Assembly: GCA_026645635.1 (NCBI GenBank) | Contig: JAPKMV010000140.1 | Location: 1 to 7,768 of the forward strand | Reading direction: 5' to 3' | From: Caldilineaceae bacterium | GTDB lineage: Bacteria > Chloroflexota > Anaerolineae > Caldilineales > Caldilineaceae | DNA length: 7,768 nucleotides | Shown here: positions 1 to 6,485 of the stretch, piece after piece | Position numbering within the stretch: the stretch's first letter is position 1 | Layout: each line of letters starts with the position of its first letter | Notes under the pieces: model-generated | The model's database searches: none | What the model was told of the DNA's origin: nothing | The model's input: the letters and a program-made list of their open reading frames with translations, nothing else | Program-made: the position numbers and the translations under genes

Positions 1-459
1 GGCGCCGGCATCACCACGCATGTGCTGATCACAGTGCAGATCGCCGAAGCGCAAAGCACGGTGCGCGCCCTCCGCACTGAGTATGAATGGATTCAGTTCC
101 AAAACAGCTCATTGATCCATGAAATCGCCACGCGCACCTCATTGAGCGAGATGCAAAACCGCGCGGCGGCGTTGGGGTACATCCCCGCTACCAGCCGCAC
201 CTTCGTCTATCGCAGCGCGGCGCCGGCGCTTGGCCCGGCGGCCACCATCACCACGCTGCCCGATGCCGATGCGGCCACGGTGCTTGTTCAACCCGGGCCG
301 TCTACACCCGCAGCCGCCCCCCCGGTCGCGGAAGCCGCAGCGGCGGAGCCGCCATCCTGGCACGAAACAACCCAGGCGTGGCTGGCGCAGCAATTCACCG
401 ACTTCGTCGCAACGGTGACGGGGCAAAGGGGGTCACATGGCAGCCTCGCTAGCCCCTGA
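1..459 (+). CDS. ftsL: FtsL-type cell-division protein, 5' end outside the window
   Basis: The reading frame is open from base 1, so the N-terminus (cytoplasmic part and probably most of the membrane helix) lies upstream. A GTG at 22 is only an internal candidate start. About 152 residues are visible. The first ~60 look like the periplasmic coiled coil of FtsL/septum-formation-initiator proteins: heptad-like, rich in Gln, Glu, Arg and Leu, followed by an 'AAALGYIPA' segment of the kind that closes these domains. In the divisome such proteins pair with FtsB/DivIC and activate FtsWI. A tail of ~85 residues follows, very rich in Ala and Pro, ending in an amphipathic stretch around WHETTQAW (about 358-420); this is unusual for the family. 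The stop overlaps the ftsI start by 23 bp, which suggests translational coupling. Assignment rests on the coiled coil and on position before ftsI; a FtsB/DivIC-like protein is the alternative. Confidence 0.7.
   Translation, partial: GAGITTHVLITVQIAEAQSTVRALRTEYEWIQFQNSSLIHEIATRTSLSEMQNRAAALGYIPATSRTFVYRSAAPALGPAATITTLPDADAATVLVQPGPSTPAAAPPVAEAAAAEPPSWHETTQAWLAQQFTDFVATVTGQRGSHGSLASP
428..432 (+). promoter_or_regulatory. Ribosome binding site of ftsI
   Basis: A GGGGG run, part of AAAGGGGG (425-432), lies 4 bases before the ATG at 437. It is inside the coding end of the upstream FtsL-type gene. It is only a moderate Shine-Dalgarno match, so coupling to upstream translation probably helps initiation. 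Confidence 0.45.
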
Positions 460-2281
460 CCCACAACACAGCGGCGCGCCCCTCGACGACAATTCGCACC
501 CGAACGGCGACCTGATCCAGAAGCCCGATGTTTGGCGCTTCTGGCTTCTTGTTTTTGGGTTCGCCGTATTGGCCATCAGCGTCATTGTGCCGCTGGTCGT
601 ACATCAACTGCTCCAGTTCGGCGAAGCGCCGCGCCCCGGCGTCGGCCATCAGGGGCAGTCGCCCCGCGGCGTCATCGTGGATCGCGACGGCGCGCTGCTG
701 GCTGGCGATTACTATTTCTACCAGGTCACAGCGACGCCCAAGAACATCAAAACCGATGCGGAGCGGATGGAACTCGCGCAGCAGTTGGAACTGCTGGCTG
801 GAATCCCCGCGTCCAAAAGCTACGACCTGCTCAGGGAGTTTGCACTCTTCAGTTATGTCGAGCTGGCACCGGCAATTCCGTTGGAATCGGCGCAGCGCAT
901 CATGGCGGAGCAGGCGCGGCTGGAAAACGAGCCGGGCCTGTTTGCGATCAGCAACGTGAATCTCTTCCCTGCACCCAAACGTTACTATCCCGAAGCGCGG
1001 CTGGCGTCGCACATCGTGGGGATGGTGGCCGTGCCGGAGAACAGCGCATGGGTCGCCGGCTTCTACGGGCTGGAGGGCTACTACGACAACTATCTGCGCC
1101 AACGCAACGGGGTGGGATTGACCACCGACGCCAGCGCCAGCCTGCTGGATCTGGAAGCCGATACGCGCAGGTTTCTGCCTTCTGTGGCCGGCAAAGACCT
1201 GGTCTTGACGATCGATCGCACAATCCAATGGATCGCAGAAGACGAATTACAAAAGGGGTTGCGGAAATATCGGGCGAAGGCCGGCTCGATCATCGTGATG
1301 GACCCGCGCACCGGCGCCGTGCTGGCGATGGCCAGCCTGCCCAACTTCGACCCCAACCGCCTCAGCGAACGCGACGTGGCTGCGCTTCAGAACCCTGCCA
1401 TCAGCGCCCAATATGAGCCTGGCTCTGTCTTCAAGGTGATCACCGCCGCGGCTGTGCTGGACGCGCAACTGATCAAGGCGACCGACCTGCTCACTGACAC
1501 CGGCTCGATTGCCGTAGGCGACCGGGTGATTTTCAACAGTTCGCGCGCAGCGTGGGGGCCGGTTGACATGACAGAGGCGCTGGCGCGCTCGCTGAATGTG
1601 ATCACCGCACAATGGTCGCTCCTGCTCGGCGCCGACACCTTCTACAAATACCTCGACCGTTTTGGCTTTGGTCAAGTATCGGAAATCGACCTGGCTGGTG
1701 AAGTGTATGGGTCAGTCAAACGCCCCGGCAGCGCCCGTTGGTCGATGTCCGATCTCGGCACCAACAGCTTCGGCCAGGGTCTGGCCGTCACACCGATTCA
1801 GATGGCCAACAGCATGGCGTCGTTGGCCAACGGCGGCAAGCTGATGAAGCCTTATGTCGTTCAGGCGCGCGTGGCCGGCGGCCTGGTGCAGACCACCATC
1901 CCGACCGTGCAAAATCTCACCGTGCAGCCGGAGACCGCGGCCACGTTGACCGAAGTGCTGGTGAAGGTCGTTGACCAGGGCAACACCGCTGCGGGTGTGG
2001 CCGGTTACGCCATCGCCGGCAAGAGCGGCACCGCCCAGATTCCCACGGAAGAAGGCTACACCGAAGATGAAACGATTGTCACCTTTGCCGGCTACGCGCC
2101 GGCCGACGACCCGCAGGTGCTGATCCTGGTCAAACTGGATCGGCCTGACCCGAACATCAGCCCGTGGGCCAACTACACCGCCGCGCCGGTCTTTGCGCAG
2201 GTGGCGCGGCGTGTCTTCGATCATCTAAACATCCCGCCCGACGATGTGCGCCTGGGCAAGATCGTCGCGGCGACCGAGTAA
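437..2281 (+). CDS. ftsI: Septal peptidoglycan transpeptidase, class B penicillin-binding protein (FtsI/PBP2)
   Basis: This 614-residue protein cross-links septal peptidoglycan in the periplasm as partner of FtsW. A cytoplasmic N-terminus of ~33 residues precedes one membrane helix (about 34-58, signal anchor). The PBP dimerisation domain begins at RGVIVDRDG (77-85), includes [10 protein letters not shown] (211-220) and runs to about 250. The transpeptidase domain spans roughly 280-595. Its three active-site motifs are visible: S330-V-F-K333 (nucleophile Ser330, within YEPGSVFK), S385-L-N387, and K529-S-G-T532, the KSG form of the KTG box. The length is normal for FtsI and there are no C-terminal PASTA repeats. 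The ATG at 437 is preceded by AAAGGGGG (425-432) and sits inside the 3' end of the FtsL-type gene. The immediate neighbours do not decide between FtsI and an elongation-type PBP2, but the dcw location and the ftsW gene downstream favour FtsI. Confidence 0.93.
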   Translation: MAASLAPDPQHSGAPLDDNSHPNGDLIQKPDVWRFWLLVFGFAVLAISVIVPLVVHQLLQFGEAPRPGVGHQGQSPRGVIVDRDGALLAGDYYFYQVTATPKNIKTDAERMELAQQLELLAGIPASKSYDLLREFALFSYVELAPAIPLESAQRIMAEQARLENEPGLFAISNVNLFPAPKRYYPEARLASHIVGMVAVPENSAWVAGFYGLEGYYDNYLRQRNGVGLTTDASASLLDLEADTRRFLPSVAGKDLVLTIDRTIQWIAEDELQKGLRKYRAKAGSIIVMDPRTGAVLAMASLPNFDPNRLSERDVAALQNPAISAQYEPGSVFKVITAAAVLDAQLIKATDLLTDTGSIAVGDRVIFNSSRAAWGPVDMTEALARSLNVITAQWSLLLGADTFYKYLDRFGFGQVSEIDLAGEVYGSVKRPGSARWSMSDLGTNSFGQGLAVTPIQMANSMASLANGGKLMKPYVVQARVAGGLVQTTIPTVQNLTVQPETAATLTEVLVKVVDQGNTAAGVAGYAIAGKSGTAQIPTEEGYTEDETIVTFAGYAPADDPQVLILVKLDRPDPNISPWANYTAAPVFAQVARRVFDHLNIPPDDVRLGKIVAATE

Positions 2282-2293
2282 GTGGATTGCAAC

Positions 2294-2299
2294 AGAGGG
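2294..2299 (+). promoter_or_regulatory. Ribosome binding site deciding the murF start
   Basis: AGAGGG lies in the 25-bp ftsI-murF gap, 7 bases before TTG 2307. There is no in-frame ATG or GTG nearby, so this site supports a TTG start rather than the GTG at 2244 inside ftsI. Confidence 0.6.
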
Positions 2300-2306
2300 T
2301 AGCGCG

Positions 2307-3860
2307 TTGGCGTCACCAACATACACGGAAACGAATATCACACAGCACACAGTCTGGGGCGCGCTGACGGGCGAACCGGCGCCGCTGGCCGTTGCGCCCG
2401 CGCCGCTGCCCCACGCCGGCCTGGACAGCCGCGACATACAGCCCGGCGACCTCTTCGTGGCGCTGGCCGGCCAGCAGACCGACGGCCACAGCTACATCGA
2501 CGCGGCGCTGGCGCAGGGCGCAGCCGCGATCATCTGTGAAGAACGGGGCATGGCCGCCGCACGCCAGGCTGGCGCCGGCTGGGTGGATTGCCGCCGCAGC
2601 CGCTGGGCGCTGCACGCAACGTTGCCCGCCGACTACACAACCGGCCAGCCGCTGGTCTACGTCGTCGATGACAGCACCGTCGCGCTGCAGCAGGTCGGCG
2701 CGTTTCAGCGGCAGCATCGCACCAGCCCTGCGCTCAAGGTGATCGGCATCACCGGCAGCGTAGGCAAGACGAGCACGAAAGAACTGGCTGCCGCGCTGCT
2801 GCAACAGCACTACCGCACGCTGGCCAACCGGGGCAACCTGAACAGCGAGCAGGGGCTGCCCCTCACGCTGCTGCGGCTGGGCGGCGACGAGGAGCGCGCC
2901 GTGCTGGAGATGGGCATGTACGACCTGGGCGAGATCGCCCGGCTCTGTGTGCTCGCCCGCCCGACCATCGGCCTGGTGACCATGGTGGGGCCGGTGCATC
3001 TGGAGCGGCTGGGCACCATCGAGCGCATCGCCCAGGCCAAAGCTGAACTGGTGCAGGCGCTGCCCGCAGCGGACGACGGCGGCGTGGCGATCCTCAACTG
3101 GGACGACGAGCGGGTGCGGGCGATGGCCGGAATGACCGCAGCGCGTATCTTCCGCTACGGCTTCACGCCGGAAGCCGATCTCTGGGCCGACGAGGTGCAG
3201 AGCATGGGCATGGAGGGTATCCGCTTCCGCTTCCACTACCGGCAGCCGGGTCAGCAGCGCGTCGAGTCGCTGCATCTGCGCGCGCCGCTGCTGGGCAGCC
3301 ACAGCGTGCAGACCGCGCTGGCCGCCACGGCGATTGCCCTGGTGGAAGAGCTGAGTTGGGAGCAGATCGTGGCGGGTTTGCAAAGTGCAGCGGGGCAGTT
3401 GCGGCTGGTGGTAGTGGCCGGCATCAACGGCGCCACGGTGATCGACGACACCTACAACGCCAGCCCGACGAGCACGATCGCGGCGCTGAATGTGCTGGCG
3501 GATGTGCAGCCGCGGACGCGCGGGCGGCGCATCGCCGTCTTGGGCGACATGCGCGAGCTGGGCAGCTACACCGACGAGGGGCACAAGCTGGTGGGGCGGC
3601 GGGCGGCGGACCTGGTCGACGTGCTGGTAACGGTGGGCGAGTTGGGTGCAGCGATTGCGGCCGAGGCGGGAGATGTGGGGTTCAATCGCGCCGATCTGCA
3701 CGCGACGGCGCACTGGCGCGACACGGTCAGCCTGCTCCAGCAACTGCTGCAAGCCGGCGACATGGTGCTGGTCAAAGGCAGCCGCGCGGTGGGCATGGAA
3801 ACCATCGTCGATGCCATCGTCGTCAACGGCGACCATCGGCTGGCGGAGGATCGAGCATGA
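2307..3860 (+). CDS. murF: UDP-N-acetylmuramoyl-tripeptide--D-alanyl-D-alanine ligase (MurF)
   Basis: MurF is the cytoplasmic ATP-dependent ligase that adds D-Ala-D-Ala to the UDP-MurNAc-tripeptide. From a TTG start the protein has 517 residues. The N-terminal substrate domain carries [14 protein letters not shown] (about 40-53). The ATP loop is TGSVGKTS (149-156, Lys154). The central domain has [11 protein letters not shown] (200-210) and GPVHLERLG (228-236); Lys245 in AQAKAEL is the probable carbamylated lysine. The C-terminal domain shows [11 protein letters not shown] (330-340), [10 protein letters not shown] (380-389), VLGDMRELG (411-419) and [12 protein letters not shown] (490-501). The DDTYNA and KGSR boxes separate MurF from MurE and MurD. 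It is longer than the usual ~450 residues, mainly through extra N-terminal-domain sequence. The frame stays open upstream to a GTG at 2244 inside ftsI. TTG 2307 is chosen because AGAGGG lies 7 bases before it and the ftsI overlap disappears. Confidence 0.93.
   Translation: MASPTYTETNITQHTVWGALTGEPAPLAVAPAPLPHAGLDSRDIQPGDLFVALAGQQTDGHSYIDAALAQGAAAIICEERGMAAARQAGAGWVDCRRSRWALHATLPADYTTGQPLVYVVDDSTVALQQVGAFQRQHRTSPALKVIGITGSVGKTSTKELAAALLQQHYRTLANRGNLNSEQGLPLTLLRLGGDEERAVLEMGMYDLGEIARLCVLARPTIGLVTMVGPVHLERLGTIERIAQAKAELVQALPAADDGGVAILNWDDERVRAMAGMTAARIFRYGFTPEADLWADEVQSMGMEGIRFRFHYRQPGQQRVESLHLRAPLLGSHSVQTALAATAIALVEELSWEQIVAGLQSAAGQLRLVVVAGINGATVIDDTYNASPTSTIAALNVLADVQPRTRGRRIAVLGDMRELGSYTDEGHKLVGRRAADLVDVLVTVGELGAAIAAEAGDVGFNRADLHATAHWRDTVSLLQQLLQAGDMVLVKGSRAVGMETIVDAIVVNGDHRLAEDRA
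3845..3850 (+). promoter_or_regulatory. Ribosome binding site deciding the mraY start
   Basis: GGAGGA lies inside the last codons of murF, 6 bases before the ATG at 3857. With the ATGA overlap (3857-3860) it fixes the mraY start and implies coupled murF-mraY translation. Confidence 0.75.
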
Positions 3861-4906
3861 CCGAGAATCCGCTGGAACCGCGCATGGCCTATGCCCTGAC
3901 CCTCGGTGCGGTGAGCTTTCTGCTCGCCGTGATCTGGGGGCGCCCGCTGATCAACTTCCTGCGGCGCAACGGCATCGGCAAACAGATTCGCATCGAACAG
4001 CCGGGCAGCCATCAGATCAAGACCGGCACGCCGACCATGGGCGGCATCCTCTTTGTGGTGCCGGTGCTGCTGGTGACGGGTGTGCTCAACATCATCAACC
4101 TGGCAATGGAAGCCGTCGGTCTGGGCATGGAAGCCATCGGCCAGAGCACGCTCTTCCTGTTCTTCTGCCTCGGCACCCACGCGCTGCTGGGCGCGGTGGA
4201 CGACTGGCAGGGGATCAAGGGGCTGCGCGGCAAAGGTCAGGGCATGAGCGCCCGCATGAAGAGCGGCTTTCAACTGCTGTTTGCGACGGTGATCGCGCTG
4301 GTGCTTTATTTTGGCCCGCCGCAGTGGGATTACGTCGGCGTGCCGGGCTTCCCGGACTTTTTCCGCATCGGGCCGCTGATCATTCCGGTGACGATCTTTT
4401 TGCTCGTCTGGATGAGCAACGCCGTCAACCTGACCGATGGGCTGGACAGCCTGGCCGGCAGCACGAGCACCATCGCCTTTGCCTGCTACGGGATGATCGC
4501 CTATCTGCAAAATCAGGTCTATCTGGCGGCCTTCTGCTTCACGCTGGTGGGCGCGCTCATGGGCTTTCTCTGGTACAACGCCTACCCGGCCCAACTGATC
4601 ATGGGCGACCTGGGCAGCCTGGCCCTTGGCGCCACGCTGGCGCTGGTGGCGATTATGACCGGGCAGTGGCTGCTGCTGCCGGTGATCGGCCTGGTCTTTG
4701 CGGCGGAAACGCTCAGCGTGATGCTGCAAGTCAGCTATTTCAAATTGACCCGGCGGCTCTATGGCGAGGGGCGGCGCATCTTCAAAATGGCGCCGCTGCA
4801 CCATCATTTTGAACTATTGGGCTGGAGCGAGATGCAGGTAAAGGAGCGCTTCTGGCTGCTCTCAGTGCTGGCAGGCATGTTGGGCGTGGCGCTGGCTTTG
4901 ATTTAG
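3857..4906 (+). CDS. mraY: Phospho-N-acetylmuramoyl-pentapeptide transferase (MraY)
   Basis: MraY is an integral membrane enzyme that transfers phospho-MurNAc-pentapeptide from UDP to undecaprenyl phosphate, making lipid I. The 349-residue protein has the expected set of about ten membrane helices. Family motifs are in order: KTGTPTMGG (55-63), the catalytic Asp pair D115-D116 in [26 protein letters not shown] (188-201, with D194 and D197), [10 protein letters not shown] (249-258, Asp251) and [13 protein letters not shown] (311-323, His315-317). All expected catalytic and uridine-binding residues appear present. The ATG overlaps the murF stop as ATGA (3857-3860) and has a strong GGAGGA 6 bases upstream, so the start is well fixed although the frame is open far upstream inside murF. 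The length is typical. It sits between the ligases that make its substrate and the lipid II glycosyltransferase murG. Confidence 0.97.
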   Translation: MTENPLEPRMAYALTLGAVSFLLAVIWGRPLINFLRRNGIGKQIRIEQPGSHQIKTGTPTMGGILFVVPVLLVTGVLNIINLAMEAVGLGMEAIGQSTLFLFFCLGTHALLGAVDDWQGIKGLRGKGQGMSARMKSGFQLLFATVIALVLYFGPPQWDYVGVPGFPDFFRIGPLIIPVTIFLLVWMSNAVNLTDGLDSLAGSTSTIAFACYGMIAYLQNQVYLAAFCFTLVGALMGFLWYNAYPAQLIMGDLGSLALGATLALVAIMTGQWLLLPVIGLVFAAETLSVMLQVSYFKLTRRLYGEGRRIFKMAPLHHHFELLGWSEMQVKERFWLLSVLAGMLGVALALI

Positions 4907-4908
4907 GA
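4905..4908 (+). promoter_or_regulatory. Weak ribosome binding site of murD
   Basis: AGGA overlaps the mraY stop codon (TAG, 4904-4906). It is 10 bases before ATG 4919 but only 4 before TTG 4913, so ATG is preferred. The site is short, so the call is tentative. Confidence 0.4.
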
Positions 4909-4918
4909 ATCATTGGCA

Positions 4919-6484
4919 ATGACAGATGCAGGGTTTGCCGGCAAACGAATCGTGATCCTCGGCCTGGCCCGTCAGGGTCTGGCGTTGGCGCGCTTCTTTG
5001 TGGCAAACGGCGCACGGGTTCTCATCAGCGATGCGACGCCTGCCGAACGGCTCGCCGCGGAAATTGCCCGGCTGGGCGACCTGCCCGTCGAACTGGCGCT
5101 GGGCGGCCACCCGCTGACCCTGCTCGACGGCTGTGACCTGCTCTGCCTGAGCGGGGGCGTGCCGCCGCAGATCCCAGTCGTGCAGGAGGCCATCGCCCGC
5201 GGCCTGCCGCTGAGCAACGACAGCCTGCTCACCTTCCAGTTGGCGCGGGCGCGCGGGCTGGGGCCGCTGGCCGCCATCACCGGCAGCAGCGGCAAGACCA
5301 CGACCACGAGCCTGGTGGGCGAGATGCTCAAGGCCAGCGGTTACACGGTGCACGTGGGCGGCAACATCGGCGCACCGCTCATCGACCGGCTGGATGGCAT
5401 TCGCGCCGGCGAGCCGATTGTGTTGGAGTTGAGCAGCTTTCAACTGGAACTCTTCGACCCGGCGCTGGCCTGGGGTGAACTGGCGGGCGTCGGCCCGGAT
5501 GTGGCGGCGATCCTAAACGTGACGCCCAACCACCTGGATCGCCATCCGGGGATGGCGGCGTATGCGGCGGCGAAGTTCAACCTGCTGCGCACGCTGCCCG
5601 CCGGCGCCAGCCTGGTGCTCAGCGCCGATGATGCGGTCACCGCGGCGCTGCTGGCGCAGGATGAAGACGCAGAGCGCCAGCCCGTGCCGGAGCAGTGGGC
5701 GATGGAAGAACTGCTGGCCGCAACGCGCGACCTGTTGGCCGCACACAGCCTGGCGTGCGTCCCGTTCAGCCGCGTGGCGGCGCAGGCGAGCGGCGCCTGG
5801 CTCGACGGCGACCTGCTGGTCTATGCCGGGCAGCCGCTCTGCAGTCGCAGCGAAGTGCGGCTGCGCGGCGCACACAATTTGAGCAACATGCTGGCCGCGG
5901 CGGCGATCAGCGGCGCCGTGGGGGCGACGCCGGCGGGGATGGCGGCCGTGGCGCGCACCTTCAGCGGCGTGCCCCATCGGCTGGAGATCGTGGCCGAAGC
6001 CGGCGGTGCGATGTGGGTCAACGACAGCATCGCCACCTCGCCGGAGCGGGCCATCGCCGGCTTGCGCAGCTTCAGCACCGACGCGCCGCTGATTCTGCTC
6101 GCCGGCGGCAAGGACAAGAACCTGCCCTGGGACGACTTTGCCGATGTAGTCATCGAGCGGGTGACTGATTTGATCGGCTTCGGCCAGGCCGGCGCAATGA
6201 TCGTCGAGAAAGTGCAGGCTCGGGCGGCGCTACTCGGCAGCAGGGCGCCCAACTGCGCGGTGACGCAGCGGTTGGACGACGCCGTCATGCTGGCGGCGCG
6301 GGCGGTGACGCCGGGCGCGGTGGTGCTGCTCTCGCCGGGCGGCACGAGCTACGACTTCTATCACGACTTCGAGGAGCGGGGCGAACATTTCCGCCACTTG
6401 GTGCGCGAACTGGCGCGCACGGCGCAGGAGAGCGCGGCGGATCAGCAGGGCAGCAGCGTCGCGGTTTGGGGTTCGGGAGGATAA
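4919..6484 (+). CDS. murD: UDP-N-acetylmuramoylalanine--D-glutamate ligase (MurD)
   Basis: MurD is the cytoplasmic ATP-dependent ligase that adds D-Glu to UDP-MurNAc-L-Ala. From the ATG at 4919 it has 521 residues. The N-terminal Rossmann-like domain starts with [13 protein letters not shown] (8-20). The ATP loop is TGSSGKTT (121-128, Lys126). Then come [10 protein letters not shown] (169-178), [10 protein letters not shown] (200-209), Lys219 in AAKFNLLR (the probable carbamylated lysine), [14 protein letters not shown] (316-329), GVPHRLEIV (350-358), [11 protein letters not shown] (368-378), LLAGGKDKN (393-401) and [10 protein letters not shown] (470-479). It is longer than the usual 430-460 residues because of an extra, partly helical-looking, acidic segment at about 248-276 and a C-terminal tail after ~500. 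A TTG at 4913 is an alternative start, but AGGA (4905-4908) is better spaced for 4919. It lies 12 bp after mraY. Confidence 0.95.
   Translation: MTDAGFAGKRIVILGLARQGLALARFFVANGARVLISDATPAERLAAEIARLGDLPVELALGGHPLTLLDGCDLLCLSGGVPPQIPVVQEAIARGLPLSNDSLLTFQLARARGLGPLAAITGSSGKTTTTSLVGEMLKASGYTVHVGGNIGAPLIDRLDGIRAGEPIVLELSSFQLELFDPALAWGELAGVGPDVAAILNVTPNHLDRHPGMAAYAAAKFNLLRTLPAGASLVLSADDAVTAALLAQDEDAERQPVPEQWAMEELLAATRDLLAAHSLACVPFSRVAAQASGAWLDGDLLVYAGQPLCSRSEVRLRGAHNLSNMLAAAAISGAVGATPAGMAAVARTFSGVPHRLEIVAEAGGAMWVNDSIATSPERAIAGLRSFSTDAPLILLAGGKDKNLPWDDFADVVIERVTDLIGFGQAGAMIVEKVQARAALLGSRAPNCAVTQRLDDAVMLAARAVTPGAVVLLSPGGTSYDFYHDFEERGEHFRHLVRELARTAQESAADQQGSSVAVWGSGG
6475..6481 (+). promoter_or_regulatory. 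Ribosome binding site deciding the ftsW start
   Basis: GGGAGGA forms the last codons of murD and lies 4 bases before GTG 6486. It is a strong Shine-Dalgarno match that supports GTG over the next in-frame ATG at 6576, which would remove the first membrane helix. Confidence 0.7.
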
Positions 6485-6485
6485 C

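Noticed and set aside
532..1416. 294-codon plus-strand open frame within ftsI
   Set aside because: It is an Arg/Gly/Ala-rich shadow of the PBP gene, which carries all three transpeptidase motifs in its own frame.
2244..2306. GTG 2244 as the murF start, overlapping ftsI by 38 bp
   Set aside because: The added residues are not MurF-like and TTG 2307 has a well-placed AGAGGG.
2313..3836. Minus-strand open frame of 507 codons opposite murF
   Set aside because: It is an antisense shadow of a GC-rich gene: His/Arg/Gln-rich, no recognisable motif, and fully covered by a convincing murF.
3356..3856. Upstream extension of the mraY frame into murF (possible 516-residue product)
   Set aside because: The extension is low-complexity Gly/Arg/Ala shadow sequence; the real start at 3857 has a strong ribosome site and begins at the family-typical N-terminus.
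3566..4807. Minus-strand open frame of 413 codons opposite mraY and the murF end
   Set aside because: It is rich in His, Gln and Arg, spans two genes with clear conserved motifs on the other strand, and has no family signature.
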